This document shows, one piece after another, positions 42,477 through 53,122 of a stretch of DNA of 64,000 bases. The translations under genes and the position numbers were made by a program. The number at the start of each line of letters is the position of its first letter. Position 1 is the first letter of the stretch. This DNA is from Scheffersomyces stipitis CBS 6054 (taxonomy: Eukaryota; Ascomycota; Pichiomycetes; Serinales; Debaryomycetaceae), in NCBI RefSeq assembly GCF_000209165.1, contig NC_009046.1:1054001-1118000 (forward strand), read 5' to 3'. The notes beneath the pieces were generated by a model that had not been told where the DNA came from, searched no databases, and worked only from the letters and a program-made list of their open reading frames with translations.

Positions 42477-44075
42477 GAGATGTGTACTATCCAAGGTAAA
42501 TGGAATCAGAATAGGAAACTAATACTTCAGAAAGGAAGACTCTTGGATCAAGTTGTGATTTTTGTTTACAAATGTTGTGCCTTGAATTTTGAGATGGCAT
42601 ATAGACAATTATGGCCGCAGTCACATGAGTAATCACGTGCAAGAAAATGAAACGACCTTTGAAGTAGTGTGAGCATAGAAACGACTGCTGAAGAAATGGA
42701 ATGTTAGGGAAGCGGCAGCTACAAGATAATTGTATATAGTAGCATACTATATGAGGAAGATTGAATTGTCGGTGAGTACTTTTAGTGGTAGTAGTTTGTT
42801 CAGAATACGGAGCTAAATAGTTAAATGGTACGGCATTCCGCAGAACCACGGAGTATAGCCTACAAAGTATACAGAAAGAAGAGCCCAAGCAGTCTAGAGC
42901 GGGAAAGTTAGCCATACAGGAACATCAACTGCTCAAAAGCCGAATTAAACCGACAAACCACGTTACTGGGCACAATTTCTGCTAATTGGAGCGGCAATGG
43001 ACGAGGGACGAGGGCTGCTGAAGCCAATAAAGAATATTTTGTTGCCCTGCCAATTTTGCAGCTGGAAAGAATTTTTAGCGTGAGATGCGCTCGCGCAAAT
43101 GAGAATCAGTCTCCAAGTGCTCTGCAAACCACAATTGTGCTACGCTCTCTCTGCTGATCCAAGGACATTCTCGTTGTCGTTTCAGAATGCTCGTCGTTCC
43201 TCTTGGCCCACCTTGTTTCGCAATGGGGCGAATCCGTACAGCGATTGCAGCCATCATTCATTCCAGCGCTGCGGTCGGTTAGATGATTCCTGAGGATGTC
43301 ACGTGTCGAATGAAGGACTCAATTGCCGCCCACCAGAAATTCAGCCACCCCACTTCATCTAATAGATAAGGGCTAAAAAATACAATGGCAATAATACAGA
43401 AAAAAAAATTGCACCACACACGTGGATGGATTTCCAATCTGTGTTTGTGGTGAAGCTCGGGCGCTCAGGATGTAGTTGGCTACAGAAGCCAGAGGGAGCC
43501 AATGGACTCAGCGGCTAAAAAGTCATCTTTCGAGCTGGAAGACCGTAGCAGGAGGGTCTGTAAATTTGGAAGCACTTCCAGAGCGTGATCTGGGATCGTC
43601 TCGCTATGCTCGTATGCTTATCTCATCAGCAGCGCGCCAATTTATCACTGCAATTAAAGTCTTTATCTTCTCCGCGCCACAATACACAAGTTAGAATGAC
43701 ACGATAACGAAACAGGCTGTCTGAATAGACTTCTTCTCCGCCAGATGACTTACTGCTTCTGTACCGCATTGGGCACATCTGTGAGTTTTATTTTTGTTTG
43801 GAAACGAAGGGTTTTTTCTCTCGCTATAAGTACATAACCATTTCTTGATCTGCTTATAATTTCTACGCTATTTTTTTTTCCACGGCGGTTATCCATCACG
43901 ACACTTTATCTTTTCCGCCTATCTATTCAGTAGCTCGTCTATTTGCGTACACCCTAGCTTGCAAGTAGCCCTCAATTTACATCTACAAACTTCTACGTCT
44001 GGTTCGCATCTCCTTTGTCCCTTTTTCTGCTACACCAACCACACTTTTCTCTAGCACTTCTCCCAGACGCACTTG
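42477..44075. promoter_or_regulatory. Divergent intergenic region upstream of the AEC transporter
   Basis: This is 1.6 kb. CACGTG occurs at 42634-42639 and 43300-43305. A TATAAG at 43825-43830 is a weak TATA candidate about 250 nt from the transporter ATG. The leader after 43.9 kb is C/T-rich. A 142-codon ATG-initiated minus frame at 42487-42915 has no motif and abuts the previous gene in a different frame, so I did not call it. Confidence 0.5.
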
Positions 44076-45494
44076 ATGCTCTTCCACATACTATCGCAGC
44101 TCAATGTCATAACCACCGGCAACGACGTGTCGTCGGCAAATCCCGACTTGTCCTTTCAGGACATCACCTTCTTGACGTTTGAGGCCATCATCGAGGTGGT
44201 CATCATCTGCTTCGCTGGTTTTGTAGCCGCCAAGTCGGGCCTTCTCAACACAAACGGCCAGAAAGTCATTTCGCAGTTGAACGTCGATCTCTTCACGCCA
44301 TGTTTAGTATTCATCAAATTGGCGCCATCGCTTTCGTTCCAGAAGATGGCCGACATCATCATCATCCCTATCTTCTATGCCGTATCCACTGGGATCGCCT
44401 TCCTCTGCTCGCGTGTGGTAAGTTCATTCATGCAGCTCAATGACCCAGAGTCTGACTTCGTGACTGCCATGGCCGTGTTTGGTAACTCCAACTCTTTGCC
44501 AGTGTCGTTGACGATGTCGCTAGCATACACGTTACCCGACCTACTCTGGGAAGACATTGACGACGACTCGTCTGACGGCGTTGCCTCCAGAGGTATTCTC
44601 TACTTGTTGATCTTCCAGCAGCTTGGTCAGATCTTGAGGTGGTCATGGGGATTCAACAAGTTGTTGAGGAAAAGGTCCCATCAGGAACTAAACACATACT
44701 ACACCAAGAACGGTGTCATCCAGCATTATCATGAGGAAGAATTGGGCCCCGACGAAACCAGTAGCTTGATATCTGCAGGTGACCGTCTGTCTTCTACAGG
44801 TTCGCTCTACATAAACGAAGACTCAGTGCATGCCGAAGCTCCCTCTGCAGCCGAAGCTGCCATGGCTGCATTGGCATCTGCTAAGGCTCCAGAGTACTCC
44901 AAGAGGTCGAAAATCGGTCACTGGTGGTACAGCTTCGTAACTTCGACTCCTGTAGCTTCTTTTCTTTCATTCATGAACCCCCCACTTTATGCAATGATGA
45001 TTTCAGTGTTGGTAGCTTCGGTGCCTTTTTTGCAAAATTTGTTCTTTAACAACAAGGACTCGTTCGTACGTAATACTATCACCAACTCTATCAGTCAGTT
45101 GGGTTCTGTTTCCATCCCTTTGATCTTGATCGTCTTGGGATCCAACTTGTACCCATCGCAGGATATTCCACCTCCTTCGAAGCATTACAAGCGTATTGTC
45201 TTTGGCTCGTTGTTATCGAGAATGATCTTGCCCTCTTTCATCTTGTTGCCTGTGATTACATTGTGTGTCAAGTTTGTCAAAATCTCTATTTTGGACGATC
45301 CCATCTTTTTGATCGTAGCCTTCATCTTGACGATTTCTCCGCCTGCCATCCAGTTGTCGCAGATCTCGCAATTGAACGGTATCTACCAGAAGGAAATGGC
45401 CGGGGTCTTGTTCTGGGGTTATGTCGTGTTGACTTTGCCAACCACCATCTTCATCGTCGTCACCAGCTTGGAAGTGTTAAAATGGGCAGCTTAA
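44076..45494 (+). CDS. Auxin-efflux-carrier family membrane transporter (ECM3/YBR287W-like)
   Basis: The 472-residue protein starts at ATG 44076. It has about five hydrophobic segments in the N-terminal half (for example AIIEVVIICFAGFVAAKSG, ADIIIIPIFYAVSTGIAFLC), a hydrophilic central loop (about 195-290) and about five in the C-terminal half (LYAMMISVLVASVPFL, SVSIPLILIVLGSNL, ISPPAIQLSQISQLNG). KSGLLNTNGQKVISQLNVDLFTPCLVFIKLA is the hallmark of yeast AEC proteins, and FGNSNSLPVSL is the conserved Asn-rich motif. The central loop contains Ala-rich EAPSAAEAAMAALASAKA. Yeast members reside in the ER or vacuole and their substrates are not well defined. Whether it is the ECM3 or YBR287W orthologue is unclear; the length favours the latter. 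Confidence 0.92.
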   Translation: MLFHILSQLNVITTGNDVSSANPDLSFQDITFLTFEAIIEVVIICFAGFVAAKSGLLNTNGQKVISQLNVDLFTPCLVFIKLAPSLSFQKMADIIIIPIFYAVSTGIAFLCSRVVSSFMQLNDPESDFVTAMAVFGNSNSLPVSLTMSLAYTLPDLLWEDIDDDSSDGVASRGILYLLIFQQLGQILRWSWGFNKLLRKRSHQELNTYYTKNGVIQHYHEEELGPDETSSLISAGDRLSSTGSLYINEDSVHAEAPSAAEAAMAALASAKAPEYSKRSKIGHWWYSFVTSTPVASFLSFMNPPLYAMMISVLVASVPFLQNLFFNNKDSFVRNTITNSISQLGSVSIPLILIVLGSNLYPSQDIPPPSKHYKRIVFGSLLSRMILPSFILLPVITLCVKFVKISILDDPIFLIVAFILTISPPAIQLSQISQLNGIYQKEMAGVLFWGYVVLTLPTTIFIVVTSLEVLKWAA

Positions 45495-46447
45495 GCAATT
45501 TTGGAATTTTTGCAAGCAAAGCATTTATTTTTTTGGAGTAATATTTTGATAAAGGTTTTTTTTACGTATAGCTAGCAAATTATTTGTCGATAAAAAATTG
45601 AAGCAACCAAAAGAGCAAAACACACTATTATAATGTACATAAATAATATCGATGTATATATTGACTGATAACATACACCGAAGTGAAAAATAAGTGAATG
45701 AAAATAATACAAGCTGTAGTGAAGGTATGGCTGCACCCTTACAAGAGAAGCTTCACCGGGATTCCAAATATTCTCTGCATTTAACTACCGAGCTGAAGCT
45801 TAAATCGCTCACCCATTCTTCTCTGAGATATACGAGCCTTTTGAGCCATTCACAATGTGGGCTGGCCCTTGTCCATGCAAGATGATCCTAATGGATCTAC
45901 CCTGCATACACATCCGATCTCAGACGTTTTGTCTCTTCCTATACTAGCCTGTTTTGGCGCCCGATGAGCTACGCCCATCTCCTCAAGAGTGAAAGAATAA
46001 AGAGCTTTTGCAAAATTTTGCAGCTTAGTATTTTTCTCTCAAGGAGTTTAGCTTAGCAGGCTACAGACACCAGAGCACACGCAAGATGGAATTTTCTAGA
46101 GTATACTAAAGATTTCAATGGAAGGTGTAGTGAGAATATTCTGGTTTTCCCCCAACGGCTGAGAAAAAATACTTGAAGGGGCCATGCTTGTGTTGTTTGC
46201 TCAGCTTTCCCCTCCCCGCTTCTGGATCGACCAATTCAAAATGAAGACGTAGCATAATAAGTCGTGCCTGTCGGTGCTGTGAAGGCTGGATCCTCAACTA
46301 TTAGTAATACAATGGGCATGTTCGTATTGTTTCCGCCTCTTCTTGATTAGGAAGCGCAAATCTGGATTTGAAAAAAGGTTTCGGTAATCGATGAGCACGC
46401 AGACCGTTGGAAATATTTAGCTCTTCCTTGTGGGCTATGACACTGCA

Positions 46448-46657
46448 ATGCACAAGACTACCACCTACGAGGAAATACCAATCGTCAAAACGGACGACCA
46501 GTTTCCGACTGAGGTGAGGCAATATATCATGGCGTGTATTCGATCGCAAAAAATCATATATTATCAAATGCCAAACGCTGCAGAAATTAAAAAATATAAG
46601 CGGCCATTTGCCGACAAACAACTTATCGAAGTCGAAAATTTTTCCATTGTCTTCTAG
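46448..46657 (+). pseudogene. Possible gene relic, plus strand (69 codons)
   Basis: ATG-initiated frame reading MHKTTTYEEIPIVKTDDQ, then EVRQYIMACIRSQKIIYYQM and so on to TAG. The composition is protein-like (balanced charge, few Leu/Ser-only runs) unlike the neighbouring spurious frames. No family is recognised. It may be a fragment of a decayed gene or a chance frame. Confidence 0.2.
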
Positions 46658-46838
46658 CCGGTAGATCTACCGATCCGATAGCGGCGCCGTAGCACCCACC
46701 AAATCTAACCTCGTACATGGTTTTGTCACTCTGTGCCTCCTGTTTAAACAATGCTACAATTGACTTGCAGATATTTCCCCAATCAGTTGCGGGAGCATAA
46801 AATATCGAATTGTTGAGATGAGGGCGACAAGCATTTCT
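46623..46838 (-). pseudogene. Possible gene relic, minus strand (about 70 codons)
   Basis: The frame has no ATG near its 5' end and reads NNSIFYAPATDWGNICKS, then IVALFKQEAQSDKTMYEV and RFGGCYGAAIGSVDL. It looks like the inside of a folded domain rather than random sequence. No homologue is recalled. If real it is a truncated remnant. Confidence 0.22.
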
Positions 46839-47534
46839 CACTGTTTTAGAATTTACTGATCTGCAATTGCTTACGGATCCACATTTACACAGTCTAGAGA
46901 TGCTATCTAGATGTCGTCCTTATCCATTTTATTGAAACAAAATAGTTTATTTTCTCTAGATTTAAATGAGCTCAAACAGCACCATTCTTTGCCGTAAATA
47001 CATCCCTTGCACCTAATACTATAATATGTTTAAGCTGAACGCATGTCTGTATGATACAGATGAATCATGTAGGTTTGCATACGAAACATGTACAGTTTAT
47101 TGTTTCCAATCTATGGGATGGTCACAAACTGTTCTATATCCTAAGCTCCACTATTCGAATTCAGAATTTATTGTCGGAACTTTTTCTGTTATATATATAA
47201 CCGTTTTCTTTCAGTTTTTGATATACGGCTATGCCTTGAAATACATTCAACAGCTGATAGTTTAACTTTTAGGTTGCGTTTGTCTTGTGATAATCCTTCT
47301 ATTACGTTTTGCATGTAGGCTTCATTTGCGGACTTTGTTATAATATTATATTGTTCTTCGTTTTGTTTCCAAACTTTATATATCTTCCTTTTGAATTATT
47401 CAAACCTAACGTTTATCAACTAACGACTACAATTGAGTAGCCCTTCCATTCATTCCTTTATTTATATATTTATTTATTCAACAGATCACAGGCGCTGAAA
47501 AGGTTCCCCCCAGCTAAGCCCCACAAAATTGATA

Positions 47535-47558
47535 ATGCTAGACTATGTCAACATATAA
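47535..47558 (+). promoter_or_regulatory. Upstream ORF overlapping the start of the 796-residue gene
   Basis: ATG CTA GAC TAT GTC AAC ATA TAA, seven codons, begins 10 nt before the main ATG (47545) and ends inside the main frame. It would lower initiation at the main start. Confidence 0.45.
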
Positions 47559-49935
47559 TCCTAGGAAGAAAGCAGACAGTGCTTCCAACGACCTACCCAC
47601 GACAGGGCCACCATCTCATCGTGCTATATACAATGCAATTCATCTACCGACAACATTCAATCTATTGCGATACAAACATTTCAGTTCCAAGTCATTTTCT
47701 AGTCGGCCGGAAAACCCCACCAGATCAGGACTTCCGTCAGATCCAGCCTCAAATTCATCGAATACTTCACTGAACTCAAATTCGAGTCTGCAATTTGGGT
47801 CCAGCAAGTATGCCCGATCGATGGATCTAATGGAGAAGCAATTACTTAATCGGTTGAATTTCAGAACTTTTAATTCAGACTCAATTCTTGTAATTAATGC
47901 TGTACTAGCCCTCACAGCTTACTACATGCGCTCAAACTGCTTAAAAGCATTCAGTAATTTTGGATCTAATGATCCACAACAAATTCAAAATTACCAGCAA
48001 TTTAGAAACTTTCTCATCAAGATATCTGCAAAGTACTACGGCATTGCCATCCATAAGCTAAGAACAATGCTTTCCAGAAAGGATTATAATGTAACCATCG
48101 CGATCATTGTGCTGTCTTTTATGAACAAAATATCCATCTATGAAGATGCTGACTTGAACCAATCAGTTACATTTTCAAAAGGTGTCATAGGCATATTCAA
48201 TGACATCTTGTCTAACTTCAAACAGTCAAACGCTCGATTTCTCAGATTGTTTAATATATCAAATGAATCGTCATATACCAGTGCGAACGACGTATCTTGG
48301 ATTATCAATTTCCTAGTGTTTGCTTCGAAGTCGATATTTTTCCCTACATATGACCCAACCATCCTATTGGAATATAACCAAACATTAATTGAATACAGAG
48401 ACATACTTCATGAACTAAATAGACAGGGAATACAACCGTCCCAACATGTCATATTTAATTTCAACCACCTCTTCAGTTACACCCAACAATTACTCTTGTT
48501 TATTCAATCGCATAACACTAATAACATCAACCAATATCCAATTTTACTCTACAAGTTGTTGCGGCATTGGTTGATTATTCTCCCATCAAAAGTTCATGTG
48601 CTCGAGTATCTATCCGATCCGTTGGAAAAGACCTTGATGTACTTATTCCGTACTTTAACAAAAATCCTTGATAACCTTTTCCCGTCTGTGATATTCTACT
48701 TTTTACATACATTCAGTGGAGGCTTGTCATTATGGTATGAACCTAATTACGAATTAGACCCAAAAATAGTAACCCCACAGGAAATGTCATCATTTCCTAC
48801 TCCCATTCAACATCACTTGATTAGGATTACTATTTACAGTGTTCGAGTCTGTACATTTTTTCAGAAGCGAAGTAACATATTACTGATCTTTTTTGGGGAC
48901 CAAAGATTGAAACAAGAATTGTCACCACAAATTATCCAGGCTAACATCAATGAAGTCATGATAAAAGCTTTCAAAAAAACAAAAATAAGGCTCTATCATT
49001 ACATACATTTGCCTAATGTAGTGCAGTTCACAAAGACGAATGTTATCTTTGATAATATACAACAAAGATTCGGTGCCAAGATGCTCTACTACTACAACCA
49101 AGGACATTACGACCATTTCATGTCTAAAAATTCGGACAAATCGTATAATAATGTGTTCAAGAAAGACTCGATAGATCCTATCATAAACTTTCATATGAAT
49201 AATATATCTCAAAGCGGGTTTGAAACTGCCAACGATAACAAGAGATTTGGTAGTATGGACGGATCTAGCTCGTTCTCATCGTCCACTACTGCTTCACCGC
49301 CTGATACTGGAAGAAGCGTGCCTGTTTCTCTTCCATTTACAACCACTATGGGAAGTTCTGCACCGATAAACTACTACACTATATTCGAAGATAATTTTTC
49401 TCTGATATTGACGAAGAAACTTAGTCAAGAATATGAAGATTTATTTCGTTCTGGCGATAATTCGCTATTTGTGAATCCAGACAGTGCACCATTCCTCGAT
49501 TTGCAGCTCAATCCTCAAAACAGGTTATTTTTCGGTGACAACGATCCATTACGAATTGCCGAGATCAGCACTGACATCATTTTCAAAAGACGACTTCAGA
49601 ATTTGTTCACTAATACAGAAATTTACAATCTCATAGTCAACTTGCACAACACGAGGAATAGAAGACTAAGTGCAATAATGAGCGAACCGGCTTCCACCAT
49701 AAGTATCTCTCGACAACCTTCTGTGACGTCCACCAATGTCCAATTAATGGAATCCATTCATCATGAGATTGAGGTGGAACATAGAGAAAACATCAAAAAT
49801 GTCAGGAAACGCAGTGGCTCCAAATCAAAAAAGAAGATATCTCCTGAAGAGAGTCCCGTCGAAAAAGTCCAAGAGAAGTTGAGCGACGTGGACAATTTCT
49901 ACGACGACTTGAATGAAAAGTACTTTGCACTTTAG
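47545..49935 (+). CDS. Zn2Cys6-factor paralogue lacking the DNA-binding domain
   Basis: The 796-residue protein aligns in its middle with the Zn2Cys6 factor at 53123-55900. Shared blocks are FPTYDPTILLEYNQTLIEYRD (versus LPGYDPALLIEFQSVLNNFSE), RHWLIILPSKVHV (versus YRWVRFFPSRLTV) and SDPLEKTLMYLFRTLTKILDNLFPSVIFYFL (versus SDPLEKVLYLFYKVLKKSLYAIFPQVKFFFL). Its N-terminus is Ser/Asn-rich and has no Cys cluster; an in-frame TAG two codons before the ATG rules out a simple N-terminal extension. The C-terminus is Lys-rich (RKRSGSKSKKK). So it keeps the regulatory domain of a transcription factor without the zinc cluster. It may modulate its paralogue or be losing function. The frame is intact over 2.4 kb. 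Confidence 0.88.
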   Translation: MSTYNPRKKADSASNDLPTTGPPSHRAIYNAIHLPTTFNLLRYKHFSSKSFSSRPENPTRSGLPSDPASNSSNTSLNSNSSLQFGSSKYARSMDLMEKQLLNRLNFRTFNSDSILVINAVLALTAYYMRSNCLKAFSNFGSNDPQQIQNYQQFRNFLIKISAKYYGIAIHKLRTMLSRKDYNVTIAIIVLSFMNKISIYEDADLNQSVTFSKGVIGIFNDILSNFKQSNARFLRLFNISNESSYTSANDVSWIINFLVFASKSIFFPTYDPTILLEYNQTLIEYRDILHELNRQGIQPSQHVIFNFNHLFSYTQQLLLFIQSHNTNNINQYPILLYKLLRHWLIILPSKVHVLEYLSDPLEKTLMYLFRTLTKILDNLFPSVIFYFLHTFSGGLSLWYEPNYELDPKIVTPQEMSSFPTPIQHHLIRITIYSVRVCTFFQKRSNILLIFFGDQRLKQELSPQIIQANINEVMIKAFKKTKIRLYHYIHLPNVVQFTKTNVIFDNIQQRFGAKMLYYYNQGHYDHFMSKNSDKSYNNVFKKDSIDPIINFHMNNISQSGFETANDNKRFGSMDGSSSFSSSTTASPPDTGRSVPVSLPFTTTMGSSAPINYYTIFEDNFSLILTKKLSQEYEDLFRSGDNSLFVNPDSAPFLDLQLNPQNRLFFGDNDPLRIAEISTDIIFKRRLQNLFTNTEIYNLIVNLHNTRNRRLSAIMSEPASTISISRQPSVTSTNVQLMESIHHEIEVEHRENIKNVRKRSGSKSKKKISPEESPVEKVQEKLSDVDNFYDDLNEKYFAL

Positions 49936-52900
49936 AAATAGTATAGACTAGGCACCAAGTATCGGTGCCTTCAAGTAGTAGCAAGTAATCTATTCATAGC
50001 GATCTGTTTGTGTAGCGATTAGTTTATTTGGAGAATTGCTAAGGAGATCAACATTTGCGTCTGCCATTGCTCATTCTACTCCGGAGCTTGAAAATGATTG
50101 CAAAATGGGGACAGCGGGGCTTATGAACTTGTTGCTGCTGGAAGGTGAATTCTTTTGTGTTAGTTTCCCGAGTTGTACGAGTGAATTCACGAAATTTTGA
50201 GTAGCGGCTTAAGAAAGAACTGCTAGAAAATTTGTGTGTGTTGGAGAACTTGTTGATAACCCCAATCTAGAGTATTATATACATGCTTCTAAAAAGGTGG
50301 CTTTGTTCAACGTTGATGATTAGGCGTTCTGTGAAAATACTGATTTACCGTTGGACCGATTAAGCTACAGACATTATTAATTAAATATTTATTAAATCAG
50401 CTTCGTGTGTCAAAAAAGTCTACGGCGCATCATGTTTGTCGTGTCATCCAGCAAACTAAGCCATACTGTTCAGTAAGAGAGACAGAAATGTAGACAAAGT
50501 AGATAACTGGGAATTTGTGGTGAACATGGAAAGATGGGCGGCTGTCGAATTCTTGATGATGCGAGCAATAATCCAAGACTGGACAGGCAATTGCGGTTCG
50601 TAGCAATCCAAAAACCACTCTATACCTCCTCCCAATTCTCAGCTGCTCCCAAGAAGTGAGTGGATTATTTCTAGAACACTAAGCGACGTATTCTGGAATC
50701 AAAATTCGACGTCCACGCATTGAAATTAGCTTATCTTCGAAGAGTCCCACATTTCAAGAAGTGTCAAGAACGCTATTCTGGAAGGCGTATTTAGAATACC
50801 ACGGGGGTCTACCTGGTTTCGTTGCCAACATGGGAAGCAATGGAACCCTTTTGATATTTAGCATTCCACTCTCATGTCTTGGTTTTGTTGCAGATACGCA
50901 CCCTTTCCCTGAGCAAAGGTAGGGGAAGCCTTCATTGGTGGTTGGATTTACGAGTGAGCAGGAACACAACGGCGTTTTTACGACCTTCGTAATTCACAAC
51001 TCCAGAAATATACTGGTGGTTGCAGTTCTAGCCACTATCGCGAGTGTGGAGAAACAGCTAATTGCCGAGCCGTGACTATTGGCAGAGGCATAGCGCAGAC
51101 CGATTTGTATGTACCGAACCAATTGTATGGAAATCGCAGCCCCATCTTATCTACAAGGTATTGGCGCTGCATGGTTTTGTGGCTGGTTCACGCAATTGAA
51201 GCGTAGATTCATAGATTCGATAGGCCAAGGCCAGCCGGCTATCCTGAGAGCGACAATGCCAGCCGAGAGGATGCTGTTACGCAGAGAATGGTCGGAAACG
51301 ATTGCCACTGGACAATTGGCAAACAGACAGGAGCAGTTAGAATAGTGTAGCTCAATTGAAGTTTGAGCTGAGAAAGAGATCAAAGCACAAAACGCTATCA
51401 GCAAATAAAGTCACGATCAAGAACCTAAGCGGCGATCGCAGACATCGAAATGCTCAATTGTTATTGCTCCGGCGCCATTGGGTCACATCTTGATATTGCC
51501 GATGGAAGGGAGCCACTATCACTAAATAATTTAGATTCGTACAATTATAATATTTGGCACTGACTATTTTGGGCGTGCGATTAAGGCTTTTTGTGGGGGG
51601 TAGCGATCTTGTGGCCCCTGATGAATTTTGTAGGACTGAGATAAAGAAGGGCTGATACAATCAACTGCCAAGGAAGAGAACACAGGGGCCCGTAGCACAA
51701 AGAACAGAGTGCCAATTGACGGACCAGCATACGGCGGCAAATGCCAGCAGAATAGCTACGGAGAGCTTACCTGGTAGCGACCCACTAATTGTTCCTATCT
51801 TAACGATGGCTACTAAAACTGTTAGCGCGTCCAGAACCGACTAAATCCTCTCGTTTGCAGATGCACATTCCAGCCTACACTTATTGCTAGGGGTGCTTAA
51901 GCCTGCAATGCAACTTCCCAATCCAGCAGCTGTGACATATGGGAAAAATAAACTTCAAATCAAGGCAATACCCAGCAGCACGTAATGGCCACAAACCAAG
52001 AGCAGGTAACGGCGAAAATAGAGTCAGATTGGCGCTTGAGAATAATTCAGTTACTCCAGGGATCGACCGTGGAGATTTATTTCCCACGGCCAAACCACTG
52101 ATAGTCTAGGCTACACATTCTAGAGTCGAAGCACAGGGCTAGGAAAATATTTCGGAAACCGTAGAAATAATCCCCGTGCCTCTGTAGTTGTCTTTAGTGG
52201 TCTTTGCTAACATCATGCACCCACGTCGTAATTTTGTGACATAAGTCTATTTGATCAGCTTCTTACGCGAGTCTATCTGGCGCTAGAATTGGCGAGAGTA
52301 ATGGCAAGGCATTTTGCAAAAAATAGCTCCAATGCAGCTCCCCAAACCACACTATCTCTATCTCTAATACTGCAATATCCCCAGCAGAGGCTTTCTAGCG
52401 TAGCGGCAGTCTCGAGCTCAACCCCAGCAGCCACACAGTTGAAATCGAATTGCTATATAGAGCCGCCGTCTCGTCCCTGAAATCGGACAGCCGCAGTCTT
52501 TGTATACCCGCCGCTTTGCGTATTCTCCATCAATTTTGCATCGTAGCTCCCGCTGCCCTCTTGGTCCTTGTCCCTTTCGTCGTCTAACTCGTGACACATT
52601 CTCGACGGCCTCCACGCGGAAATTCGCCAGCAACCTCGATTCCGCTTCCGTCTGTAGGATACTGGTCTTGTGTCGCTACCCCATTACATCATCGTTTGTC
52701 AGATTCAGTCTTTTTTCCGAACCCTGTCCGCTCTAATTGTGATTCTCCCCGAGCATTTAGTTTCCAATCCGTGTTAGAGCAACCTGGTCTATCTGGCCGG
52801 CTCTATTCCTGTATTCATGCTCTTTATTGCTCTAGTCTAAACCATTTTGTCCTTTTCAGATTTCGTGATAATTTGAATGAGGTGTAAAAATAATTTATCT

Positions 52901-53122
52901 TGCTTCTGACATCTCCAATTTGCATTTCTTAGCAATAGTCAAGTCTTCGTCTCACAAATTTCCCGCCTACAGTTTAGTGCCTGCGTTGACAGACTTGGTC
53001 CGAAAAAATTATTACTTCATAAATTCCGGTTTAAATAGTCAAAAGAGCCGCTGCCCGCTTTCTTTACATTCTAATACTAGGGGCACAGAGCTCAATTCTC
53101 TAATTCTTTTCCACAAATAGCG
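49936..53122. promoter_or_regulatory. Long intergenic region upstream of the Zn2Cys6 factor
   Basis: This is 3.2 kb between two tandem plus-strand genes. No credible gene, repeat family or tRNA was seen; short frames lack motifs. Long upstream regions are common for regulator genes in CTG-clade yeasts, so much of this may be promoter or 5' leader. The last 150 nt before 53123 are T/C-rich and include GTTTAAATA near 53030. Confidence 0.45.

Larger units (their letters stand above)
45495..47544. other. Intergenic region with possible gene relics
   Basis: This is 2 kb, AT-rich at both ends. Between 46.4 and 46.85 kb two short frames on opposite strands (46448-46657 + and 46623-46838 -) have natural-looking composition but no start context, promoter or family match; they are described separately. 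A 79-codon frame at 47026-47265 starts with ATG but has no recognised motif. Confidence 0.5.

Noticed and set aside
42487..42915. 142-codon minus frame with an ATG directly upstream of the 583-residue gene.
   Set aside because: It is in a different frame, has random-looking composition and no motif; no splice signals join it to the downstream gene.
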